The notes under the pieces are model-generated. The model had not been told where the DNA came from and ran no database searches. It saw only the letters and a list, made by a program, of their open reading frames with translations. This document shows positions 48,776 through 57,696 of a stretch of DNA of 64,000 nt, in pieces. The DNA comes from Paulinella micropora (Eukaryota; Cercozoa; Imbricatea; Euglyphida; Paulinellidae), in contig WBZZ01001376.1 in assembly GCA_019918135.1 (NCBI GenBank), positions 41,001-105,000 of the forward strand, read 5' to 3'. Numbering within the stretch: position 1 is the stretch's first letter; the number at the start of each line of letters is the position of its first letter. The translations under genes and the position numbers were made by a program.

Positions 48776-50011
48776 GTGGTGCGCCTGGCTCGCCGTCCCC
48801 GGCCTCTTGAGTGACAACGACGGCGGCGCCGTGGCTCGGCTGGGGGTTTGTTTCACCAGCGCCTAAAAGACCCGCTGTCGGTGCCGGGCTGGACGGGTTT
48901 CTACGGCTGGAACTACGAATCGGCCGTAGCGCTGGAGGCCCTGCGCAACCCCCCGTGGAACGCGGACGCCGAGGTAGAGCGGCTCCTGGCCGTTGGGGCT
49001 CTTGCGTTCTCGCAGCCCGGGTGGTGGGTTGCGCAGGGAGCCCCTGTCGCGTTCTGGTTGACACCCGGGGATAGGGTAGGCCTTTTCGGCAGCCTCCTTC
49101 GCGACGTGCCTGGGGCAGAGGATGTCTATTGCTACGCGGTCCGTGGAGTGCGTAGCTGGCGGCGGCTCGCCAACTGGACCGGACTGCTAACGCGGCGCCT
49201 CGGGCACAGCCCGACGGTCAAATGTCGCACACGGCTGTGGCTAGACGATGTGTACATGGCCGGCGCAGCGCTTCTAGCCGACTATCCCAACGAGACGCGA
49301 ACTATGCTGGCCCAAGCTAGGGAAGCCTTTGTAGACCATGATGGGCTGTGGTGGCACGGGCGCTGCGCGACCTCTTCGGACAACAATGGCGTCAAATGGA
49401 GCAGGGCCAACGCCTGGGCGCTGCTGGCGCTGGCGCGCTATGTAGTGCGCACCAACGACGACCAAGCCAGCGAGTGGCTGAGCCACGACTTGTTGGTTCT
49501 GTCCGGCCACCAACGCCAGAACGGTGCCTTTGGCAACATCGTCAATAACAAAAACAGCCCCGACGAGACCAGCCTGACCAGCGTCTACGTGTACGCAGTG
49601 GCGGTGCTAGAACGTGCACGTCGACAACTCAACTCCACCGAGGCCGAGCTACACAGCCGGGCGCTGGCCGCACTGCGCTGGTTAAACACACGGCGTACGC
49701 GTGGCCTCAGGCTAAGCGACAGTTGCCCCGCTACTGGCCTGAGCTCACCAGCGCATTACAACGGGCGCGTGTTCGGCTCGCGGCTGAATGCGGGCCCCGC
49801 AGTCGCCCTGGCGGCCTGGGCGCGTGTAGGCGAGGTGCTGCTGCAAGATTTAAACGCCACGCCCTACGTGCCCGCGTCCTGGTTGTTAGCCCCCGCAGAC
49901 CGCTGCGGCCCGCGGCCCAAACTGGTAAGTATTTACATGTTGGTAGCTACGGCAGCTCTTCTTGGCGGCTGCTGCTGCTACTACTGCTGCTCAGCTGTGC
50001 CCGGAGGCTAA
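48776..50011 (+). pseudogene. GH105/GH88-type unsaturated uronyl hydrolase, membrane-anchored; 5' frameshift
   Basis: ATG 48776 gives a leader-like MWCAWLAVPGLLS; the frame changes at a G5 run near 48840 into FHQRLKDPLSVPG. From there 380 residues are uninterrupted. Family motifs: RLWLDDVYMAGAALLADY, HDGLWWHG, WSRANAWALLALARYV, RQNGAFGNIVNN...SPDETSLTSVYVYAVAV, typical of alpha/alpha six-hairpin glycosidases acting on unsaturated galacturonyl/glucuronyl ends of lyase products. The C-terminus has a hydrophobic Cys-rich segment (YMLVATAALLGGCCCYYCC), suggesting membrane anchoring. It ends in TAA. Confidence 0.6.
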
Positions 50012-50144
50012 GACAGAGAGCAAAGAAAGGGAAAATAAGAGGAAAAACTTAAGAGGCGCTCTAAGAAAGGAAAGGGTAGGGGGGGGGGGTGAGGGAGGCG
50101 GCCCCCCCCTCTCACCCCGCCCCCTATCTTATAAGCTTCCGGCC

Positions 50145-50184
<40 letters not shown>

Positions 50185-50226
50185 ACTTTCTTCTCCTCGC
50201 TTACTTAAGAGCAAAACAGAAAATAA
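50012..50226. repeat. Spacer with poly-G/C and CT microsatellite
   Basis: G run/C run pair at 50080-50125, then a (CT)n tract at about 50148-50182. The pyrimidine tract directly precedes the RING gene start at 50227. Confidence 0.7.
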
Positions 50227-50912
50227 ATGAACGGCAATATCGATAGCAATGCCGGATGGCGCTCACAGATAAAAACCTCGCCTGCTGCCACCGAAGAGAC
50301 AGCAGGCGCGGCTCGCCACGAGCGCAGGCTTAGCACATCGCCCTCGGACCCAATACAAGGACCGCCCACCGCGGGGACGGCCAGCGCCATATTGATTGGG
50401 GCTCGGCCTCCAGTCGAGCCCCCAAGCCAGTCCGACGCCGCTGGGGCGAGAGCCGGTTCTCTCTCTTCTTCTACAACCCCTCGCAACACCGTCGGAGTCA
50501 CCTTTGCGACGGAGCTCGACAGCTACTTGGCATACTCCCACGAAGTCTCCGCGAGAGATATTATGTTTACCTTACAGGCGAGCGAAATGCGCCTCACAAG
50601 CCTCCTTGCTAATTTGCAAGCAATGGGGGTGGAACCAATCTCAGTGGAGTCGGCCGCTGAGCCCCTCTGCCTGTCGGACCTGAGCATAGATCTCTTGCCC
50701 GAACTCGAGGCTACCACCGCCTTCCTTAAGGCCCCGGGGGCGCCCAAGGAATGCCCGATTTGCCTGCAGGATCTCGTCGTGAGGGAAAATTACGGGGCAT
50801 TCCTTGTGCGCATTATCTGCATCGACACTGCCTAGACCATTGGCTCAAAACCAACGGTTCCTGTCCTATTTGTCGCGTTAGGGTCTTCGATGAAAATCGA
50901 ATCGACATTTAA
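50227..50912 (+). pseudogene. RING-H2 finger protein (copy 1), one-base frameshift
   Basis: ATG 50227 (MNGNIDSNAGWRSQIKTSPA). A Ser/Pro-rich N-terminus, a conserved middle FATELDSYLAYSHE, LLPELEATTAFLKAPGAPKE, then the RING start CPICLQDL. After GTGAGGGAAAAT the frame is off by one. The neighbouring frame gives IPCAHYLHRHCLDHWLKTNG and CPICRV to TAA at 50910-50912, matching copy 2. So a one-base loss at about 50780, near an A4 run. RING-H2 fingers recruit E2 enzymes. Confidence 0.7.
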
Positions 50913-51245
50913 TCCAAGCCACAAAGTTAAATATTAAGTCTATGCAAAAAAAGAGTGGAACAAGGACGATTGTAGTAAGAGCTAAGGCGTAAGGAAGTAC
51001 TCTGAAAAAAAAAAAGAGAGAGAAGGTGAAGTGTGTTTATTAAAAGCCTGACAAAGCACTTAACACGTACATTTAGAATACTGACAAGATGGAAAGGGAA
51101 GGGGGGGACTGTCAAGGAAAAAGAACAAATAGAGGGGGGGGGATAGGGCGTGTAGGAGAGGGGGCGCCCCCCCCCTCCCCTCCTCCATAACCTTTCTTTG
51201 CCTACTTAATTTGTCCTAGCTCGCACAAGACAAAAAATCAGCAAA
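50913..51245. other. Intergenic spacer
   Basis: It holds a TTTATTAAAAGCCTGAC 3'-type motif (51035), a G run and G/C hairpin (51130-51185), and no gene. Confidence 0.45.
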
Positions 51246-51915
51246 ATGAGTAGTAGCAATGTTAGTTCACGTTCCCGGAAAAAGCGTGTAGCTTCCACCG
51301 AGCCTACAGACGCGACGCACCACAAGCGCAGGTAGACCACGCCCCTCTCACCTCAAACGCTTCCTCCGAGCCCGACTAGCAACAATCTAATTGAAGAGCC
51401 CCCCCTGGAGCCCTTGCGCCCCTCCAACAACGCCGGCGCGGAAGCAGCCCGCTCTTCCTCTTCCTTTTCCTCTCCTTTTACAAACCAACTGAACACCGCC
51501 GAGACAACCTTTGCGACAGAGCTTGACAATTTTCTAGCACAATCCCACGATGGCTCCTCGCGAAGATTTATGTTTAGTGTGAACGTGAGCGAGTTAAGCC
51601 TTGCAAGCTTCTTTGATGTTTTACAAGCAAGAGGACTGCAGGAAATCTCAGAAGAGACACCGCAGAGCCCCGGGCCTGCCGGCGGCCAGCTTAGATCTCT
51701 TGCCCGAGCTAGAAGTTTCAGCCGCCTTTCTGAAAGCCCCGGGGGCGCCCAAGGAGTGCGCTATCTGCTTGCAAGAGCTCGTAGCAGGGGACAAACTACG
51801 AGGCATCCCTTGCGCGCATTATCTGCATCGAGATTGCCTCGATCGATGGCTCCAGACCAACGGTTCCTGTCCTGTTTGTCGCGCCGTGGTATCTGACGAG
51901 GAAAGTGCTGCCTAG
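51246..51915 (+). pseudogene. RING-H2 finger protein (copy 2), TAG and frameshift upstream of an intact RING
   Basis: ATG 51246 (MSSSNVSSRSRKKRVASTEP). An in-frame TAG at 51333-51335 falls where copy 1 has Leu (HERRLSTSP against HKRR-stop-TTP). The frame continues to FATELDNFLAQSHDGSSRRF. Near 51690 it must shift to reach LLPELEVSAAFLKAPGAPKE and an intact RING-H2: CAICLQELVAGDKLRGIPCA, HYLHRDCLDRWLQTNG, CPVC. Tandem paralogue of copy 1. The RING itself could still be made from an internal ATG (51615). Confidence 0.7.
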
Positions 51916-52156
51916 CTTGCATGCACAGGCTGGAAGAGAAAAGCTAACTTTTTTTTAAAACTCTAACTTACGCAAGGAAGAAAAAAGGTGCTATTTTTGT
52001 TTTTTTTTTAAAAAATAGAGACTTCGCCGGTAAAAAAACTGGCTGTGAACAGGAGTTTGTAATCTTTCCCCCGGCCAAGTAAAAGCATTGACACCATTGT
52101 TGTTTTCTTTCTTTTAATGATACTAGACAGGGTTTTGCGCCCCTTACCCTTCCTTT

Positions 52157-52546
52157 CTAAGAAGAGTCGTCATCGTCTTGGCCATGCACAGCCACGGATG
52201 TCATTAAAGTTGATTCTGAGTCCTTCTGCCACTGTTCCAATTGAGTTTGGATCTCGTCCATGTCGTTGGTCCTGTGTAGGTGGCGCATGGACCCTTCGTA
52301 AGCTGCCAACGCTTGCTTCTCCACCTTTGCCAACTCCTTCTTGAGATGTTCCAAGGCACCAGGGTGATACCAATAGTTACCTGTGAGTTTGAGCTCTAGG
52401 CTTCCGTTCATGTGGTCGCTACTCACCTTGATTTCAACCTCTGTAGCGGTCTTGCGCTTTTTGCGCGCGTTTGTGTGCGCGTGCGTTTCTTTCCTGTGCA
52501 CGTGGCCTCCGGTAGAGGTACGGGCTGTTTGCTTGGTTCGCGCCAT
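52157..52546 (-). CDS. Histone H3 tail mimic fused to an unrelated helical domain
   Basis: 129 residues from ATG 52546 (context GACCATGG). After Met the protein begins ARTKQTAR, identical to residues 1-8 of histone H3, followed by T (in place of Lys9) and STGG (identical to residues 10-13). No histone fold follows. Instead comes a His/Arg/Lys-rich segment with a nuclear-signal-like RKKRK, a SLELKLTGNYWYHPG strand region, a coiled-coil-like helix (ALEHLKKELAKVEKQALAAY) and an acidic DDDDSS end. Met removal would expose Ala1 as in H3. It could engage H3K4/T3 readers, writers or kinases. Complete, uninterrupted, ending in TAG. Confidence 0.75.
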   Translation of the reverse strand: MARTKQTARTSTGGHVHRKETHAHTNARKKRKTATEVEIKVSSDHMNGSLELKLTGNYWYHPGALEHLKKELAKVEKQALAAYEGSMRHLHRTNDMDEIQTQLEQWQKDSESTLMTSVAVHGQDDDDSS

Positions 52547-52778
52547 GGTCGTTTCAGTCACAGCCGAAAAGTGAAGCACTCTGGTGCTTTCGTTGCGCCG
52601 AGGTGCACCCAAGGGGGGGGGGCACCCCCCCCCAAAAAAAGGAAAAAGAGAGGGGGGGGTGCCCCCCCCCCTGCACACTGCGCAGAAAGGGGGGGGGGTG
52701 CTCCGCCCTCCTTTCCTGTCTTTAGGAAAAAAGAAGGGCGAGCCCCACTCTTCTTGTCGTCTATTCTTTCTAACAGAG
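52547..52778. promoter_or_regulatory. Divergent promoter region with G/C hairpins
   Basis: It separates the reverse H3-tail gene and the forward GRDP-like gene. It contains GGGGGGGGCACCCCCCCC (about 52613-52632), GGGGGGGTGCCCCCCC (about 52654-52672) and a G run (52689-52700), strong hairpin or G-quadruplex formers. A pyrimidine-rich CTATTCTTTCTAACAG precedes the forward ATG. Confidence 0.45.
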
Positions 52779-54667
52779 ATGTCTGCCAAAGCTTCAGCAA
52801 GAGAGCCCCGCCGTTCGGAGCGCATTCGGGTGCGAGACTTAATCCAAGCCAACAACAACAGGAACAACATGGCAGAGGTGGTGTGGCCAGACGGCGCCGA
52901 CTGGCTCCGGCGCAAACTAGGCTCCCGCTCCCACCCGCAGCTGGTGGAGGCATTTCGCGAATTCCTAGCGCTGCCCTTTTGGTTAGAGCTAGAAACACGA
53001 ACTCAGGCGAACCGGATCGAGCTGCTGCAAGTCTACGTCAGGTTCCTTCTTCTCCGCGCCGGGGATGCCGATCTGTCACCCTTGCCCTGGCTGGACGCTA
53101 TCTGGCACTCGCATCTACTGGAGACGGAGAACTACGCTACTTGTTGTCTTTTAATGGTAGGCCGAGCGATTGCTCACAGCACGCTGGTGCCCGGCGGACC
53201 ACTGGCGCAGGCGCCACGACAGGAAGCCTTACGGGAAAACTACAAACACAAGTACAAGGAAGTATTACAGACCTACCCACTCTACGCAGACCCCCCACTG
53301 TTGCCGACGACGGCTTCGTGCCGCGCAGTTCTTCGCCGCCGCCGCAATTGCAGAGCCGGAGCTCTTCCCCGCTGAGGCTCTGCTCAACTGGTGCTAGGCC
53401 CCGACGGCTCTTCACTCGCTGTGCTAGCCCGACGCTCTCATTTGAACAAGGAGCCCTGGCGTATCTTGACGTGCCGACCGTGTCCGCAGCGGCAAGTCGT
53501 TTACAGATGGGTGGACTACGTTCTGGCGCTTGCGCAGCCACGCGTGCAGGGGCGCGCCGTCGCTGTGGACCAAGAGGCCTACCTGTCGCTTGGAATGCCT
53601 GGAATCGCCGCCACGCCCGCTCCTTCGCGTGTGTTCTGCAGGCGCTAGGCTTCGACCCAGCTTCGCGCAGCGGAGGAGCGCTGGCTTCTGTCTAACCACG
53701 AGGCGGCGCCCGTCGCACGACCCTGCTTATTGATTACCACAGATTACACAGGAGAGCGGCGCGCTCACAAGTATACAACCTACGTCTGCCACCCGGCTTC
53801 TTGGTCGCAGGGCGCGCTGGCACTCTCTGACGCCGTGCGGCTGGGCTGCAGGTTCTTGGACGACGTTGCCCCCCGCGCTGCAGTCTGAGAAATCTGGCGG
53901 CAACCGCTTGGCTCTCATCGGACCTGGACGCCGCTTGCCCCGAGCCCGCAGAACCCCTCAGTTTGGGGCCGCCGCACACCGAAGCACGGCTGCGCTTGGC
54001 TACCAAGGTTGTCCAGATGCAGGGCGTGCTTTATCACCTGCACTGTGCCTGTCCCGGCCCCGTGCGGGCTTCTCTTCAGTCCCCCTTTCAGGGCAGCGAG
54101 CCTCTAGCCGCAGCCTACAGGCGCACTCTGTCGGTGCCGCTGGAGCACTGGAGTGAGCCCCGCCTGAGCACCACCGTCTCTCGTTTGTTGTGGGCTTTCC
54201 GCATGGAGGCACCGTCCGAGGTAGAACGGCACGTGGTTTGCGTGGGGCTGCCCCGCAACAGTTACCAGCGGCTGCCCGTAGGCTACGTGGCTGCCACGAG
54301 AGACGACGCTGCGCTGCTACCGCTATGTTTTGCTTGTCTCTGTCCGCACGCGCACAGGCTGGCGGCCCGTGACCTGGAGGTCAAGACGATGAGCGGATCC
54401 AACCTCCTGCTCCGAGTGCCCAACGACACAACGGCTCTTGCCGTTCGGTTACTTGCTCGCGAAAACCCTGCCTGTGGTTGGCCCCTGGATATGCAACGCA
54501 TGAACATCATCAAGCCACCTACAAATAGTACTACTACCGCGGCAAGCTACGCCCACCTAACGGATGGAGGCTGTTTGACAAGTGTCCCTGACCTGTGGTC
54601 ATCGGCGACGACGTGGGTGCGTCCCGGCGACAGGGTTTATCTAATGGCTAGGCTGCGCGGCTGCTAG
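52779..54667 (+). pseudogene. GRDP/DUF1399-like protein, several frame breaks
   Basis: ATG 52779 (MSAKASAREPRRSERIRVRD). The first frame (to 53375) includes LPWLDAIWHSHLLETENYAT...GRAIAHS...YKHKYKEVLQTYP, close to the WHxH...Y...GxxxxH core of the glycine-rich-domain-containing protein family. Then frames change repeatedly (53391-53648, about 53650-53880) and the last frame, 53963-54667 (RLRLATKVVQMQGVLYHLHC ... WVRPGDRVYLMARLRGC), continues to TAG. The distal frames look coding-like, so one gene of about 600 residues is inferred. Function of the family is poorly known (RNA binding/stress in plants). Confidence 0.5.
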
Positions 54668-54738
54668 CCCCCAGCCCGCTTGCGCAGGTTGGAACTGGAA
54701 GAGGGGAAGGAAGTGCGCGCTCAGGAAAGTACTTTTTT

Positions 54739-54744
54739 TTTATT
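54739..54744 (-). terminator. AATAAA signal on the reverse strand
   Basis: The string TTTTTATTAAAA contains AATAAA read on the reverse strand, 71 bases downstream of the stop of the 54815 gene. A C run and a CCAGCCCGC palindrome copy (54671) lie nearby. Confidence 0.45.
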
Positions 54745-54814
54745 AAAAGTTATTCAAGTCTAAACAAACGTTGGCCCCCCCTCCCCCCCCCCCCCCGGCA
54801 ACCCCCGATTATTT

Positions 54815-55465
54815 TTACTGGCGCACTAATAGTGGAGAGCCAAAAGGCAATGCGTCCGAGTCGGCGGGTGCTTCACCACCAGGTAGGGCTTCATGCCCCC
54901 GATCCGACTGAAAAGAGGTGTTATTATTATGTAAGTGGTCATTGTCTTCTTCGTCTTCATCATCTTCTTCATCTTCATGGCGTGGTACATTATTTCCTGT
55001 ACCAGAATTCTCGGGGGGTACCCCGGCCCCTGCCCGGAGCCTCTCGACAGGTCGGGCTAGGTCCCAATAACTGTGGACAGGCCCGTTTACCATTTCCAAA
55101 GTACGGAAAAAGATGCTTAGTGTGGCAGCCGGGACTCCAGCCTCTGCTAGCCAACGGACCCAAACGGCTGCGGATAGCGTTTGTTCGCTCGTGTTATAGA
55201 GCACAAGGTGCCCCCCCCGTGGGCGATTTAGGAGCTCGCGCACGAGACTTTGCCGCCACTTGTCGTGACTGGCGGGGTACAACACCAAGCAAGAGTCGTG
55301 CAGCGTCCTGGGGTTTTGGTAGTAGCGTTGATAAAAGTCTACGACTTTCTTGTCCGCCGATCGATCGCTAGCTTTGGGCCACAGCCGGCTCAGGTGGCAG
55401 ATGCTGCCGTGCACGTGCTTTGCCGCCCCCGTCGGCGCAAAGATGCGAAAGCCGCACTCTTTCAT
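54815..55465 (-). CDS. Hypothetical protein with acidic C-terminal region
   Basis: 216 residues from ATG 55465 (MKECGFRIFAPTGAAKHVHG). The N-terminal 130 residues are globular (KKVVDFYQRYYQNPRTLHDS, GHLVLYNTSEQTLSAAVWVRW). The C-terminal region has an acidic run (HEDEEDDEDEEDNDHLHNNN). Uninterrupted, ending with TAA. No family recognised; an acidic low-complexity tail is frequent in nucleic-acid or histone-interacting proteins. Confidence 0.6.
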   Translation of the reverse strand: MKECGFRIFAPTGAAKHVHGSICHLSRLWPKASDRSADKKVVDFYQRYYQNPRTLHDSCLVLYPASHDKWRQSLVRELLNRPRGGHLVLYNTSEQTLSAAVWVRWLAEAGVPAATLSIFFRTLEMVNGPVHSYWDLARPVERLRAGAGVPPENSGTGNNVPRHEDEEDDEDEEDNDHLHNNNTSFQSDRGHEALPGGEAPADSDALPFGSPLLVRQ

Positions 55466-55648
55466 TAGCAACTTTTCCTTCTCCTATAGAAAAAGAGAAA
55501 GAAACCGAGGGGGGGGAGAGCCAGAAAGGGCATTCCCCCCCTCCTCTTTCCGTTCTCTCCACCTTCCCTTTTCCTCCCCTCCCCTTTTGCACCCTTGTTG
55601 CACTTTTTTCTTCTTTTTTCTTCTTTCTTTCCCTTGGTCCTTTCTAGT

Positions 55649-57391
55649 ATGACCAAATATGATAAGTACCAAGCAAAGCCACCAACTATTTTGGCCATGG
55701 AGCAGCCTCGGTATTTTCTCGATTTATTAGAAAGCAACGGGATAGACCCAAGAATTATCCGCCGGTTGCCAAGGGAATCGGAAAATCTGCGCAGACGTCA
55801 GGCATCCATGGGGGTAGTTTTGCTGACCATAGCCTTGACCAAGGAGGGCTGGCAGGGTTTTAACAAGATCGACACCGCTGCCTTCCAAGAGGAGATCAAG
55901 CTGTGCAGGGCGTTGCGTATCATGGTGATGTTGCGCGCGGATCTCGCGCTTGCCGAGGACGAAGAAAATCCGCCTGACCAGGTGGCGTTTTTGGTCTATA
56001 ATGTCCTGCACAATCTGCACAGCGATGCGGGTGTTAGTAACATGATTAACTTTCTTTCGCGGGTTGGTGCGCTGCTTCATGACGGGGGGGTCTACGTAAA
56101 ATACTACTGCGCAGACCAAAACCAGGACAACGAGAGGAAGGCCCCGGGCGCTCTGGAAATTAACGAACTCTCAGGAGAATCTGCTTTCTACAAGAATGCT
56201 TTATTGAGTATGCTCAGAAGTGCTATCTCGCCGTCCCAGGGTTCCGAGCTGGAGCTATCGCATGTCTTGTTTTGTCAGAAGGAGCTGGATCCCTTGTGGC
56301 TGGCTAAAGAATTCCTCCCTGGCGATCCGCTCCAGCTCAGCCTGGCGCAGCCCAGGACCTAGTACTACACACACTGGACCTCTGATGGTGGCGTACAGCA
56401 CGCGCAGGCGAACCTGCGCGCGTGGCAGGCAGTGCGAAACCACCCCGACACGGAACAATGCCTGAAAAGCCTAGCAAAGGCCTCGACGCTAACGCTAGAA
56501 GTCCGCCGGAACACGGGGGCTGAAATTAGTACGTTTATCGGCTACCTTCTGGCAAGATTCTGTCCCGCGATCACAACGGTGAGGCTGGTAGCTCCCGCCT
56601 CCCCGTTGGACGAGGATGACAAAGTGCCAGAAAGGATAGACATAAAGGTGCCCATGGCGGGACCGCTAGTCGAACTAGAGGTAGGCGCGGGGCTCGCGCT
56701 AAACACTGTCAGATGCGAGGTCGGAGTGCCGAAGCCGGAAAACGAGCCGCGCACGCTACTGATAAAGCTTCGCAGCGACCTGAAAACAAGTCTAATCCTA
56801 GCACGGACGGCGCCGAAGGCTCGGGGTGAGCCCAAATTACATTTACGCATTGAGGCACACGAGCACGTGCGCCGATTATTCTGCGCTTGCGCCGCTGGAC
56901 TAAAGCCAGTGTTTAGTACAGTTTTTTTGCGTAAACACGAGTCCAAGGCCACAGACTACGGGGCTGGCAGTGACGGGTCCCCCGCCTCGCTCACATTGCA
57001 AAACTTCTCGGCCGAGGAACTCAATATCGACTTCCAGTATCCTGAAGACGCGGCTGCCCTTGCCAGGGCGCCGTGGTGGCGTCTGAGTCTGGAACCGCCC
57101 GCACGGGAGACGCATGTAGCTGGTGCCAGACTGAGCGAGCTTGTTGTACCTGTTTTGCCGGGCGCCAGGCAAGCCAGCCTGCGCCTGTGCGACTGCTTAC
57201 TTGGCAACAACTTCAGTGTTATAACCCGAGGAGTTGCAGGCCAAAATATTGTTGTCAAGAAGCTTAGGTCCATTAACTGTGACTTTCAAAACCAAGCTAC
57301 TGCATACGGGCGGCAGGTCTTAATAACACGAACAGTGCCAAATAGTTCCTTTACCATGAAAAATAGAAACCATTCACCCATGGATGTGTGA
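55649..57391 (+). pseudogene. Hypothetical protein interrupted by TAG
   Basis: ATG 55649 (MTKYDKYQAKPPTILAMEQP). The frame is open to 57391 except for TAG at 56360-56362 (LAQPRT-stop-YYTHWTSDGG). First half: helical (FLDLLESNGIDPRIIRRLPR, KLCRALRIMVMLRADLALAE). Second half: beta-rich (AEISTFIGYLLARF, LVELEVGAGLALNTVRCEVG, KLHLRIEAHEHVRRLF). About 580 codons in all. The poly(A) signal lies 68 bases after the final stop, so both halves probably share a transcript. No family recognised. Confidence 0.55.
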
Positions 57392-57458
57392 GGCAAAGAA
57401 GTGTCAAACCCGGGCCTCAGGCCTCCGAGCTTTTTATGGCGACCTGTGTATATATTTC

Positions 57459-57464
57459 AATAAA
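57459..57464 (+). terminator. AATAAA polyadenylation signal
   Basis: TTTCAATAAACCAC lies 68 bases beyond the stop of the 55649-57391 gene and is the probable end of that transcript. Confidence 0.55.
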
Positions 57465-57696
57465 CCACGTCTAATTTAATCGTGCTTCTCCCTCCCCCCC
57501 CCCTTTCCCTCCCCGTCTGCCAAGGGAGCCAGCAACTGTAAGCGCATCTTCTCCCAATGGGCGTGGCTGTAGGCATGGCGTTGAAGTTGAAGCAAAGCCT
57601 GGCGGCCCTTGCCAGCGCCGGGACGCCCCAGAGCTCGTTGCCTGAGATGTCTGGCTATGCGCTAGAAGACACGGCACCCCAACGACGTCTGCAGGC

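Noticed and set aside
52157..52546. The H3-tail gene as a normal or frameshifted histone H3 gene
   Set aside because: Only the first 13 residues match H3. The rest is uninterrupted, has its own composition and contains no histone-fold motif in any frame.
52412..53695. 427-codon forward frame across the H3-tail/GRDP region
   Set aside because: It crosses antisense to the H3-tail gene and through the poly-G promoter. Only its distal part may belong to the GRDP-like gene.
55595..55648. Upstream start for the 55649 gene
   Set aside because: The extension is Phe/Leu-rich sequence from a T/C-rich leader and starts with a non-ATG codon. ATG 55649 is better.
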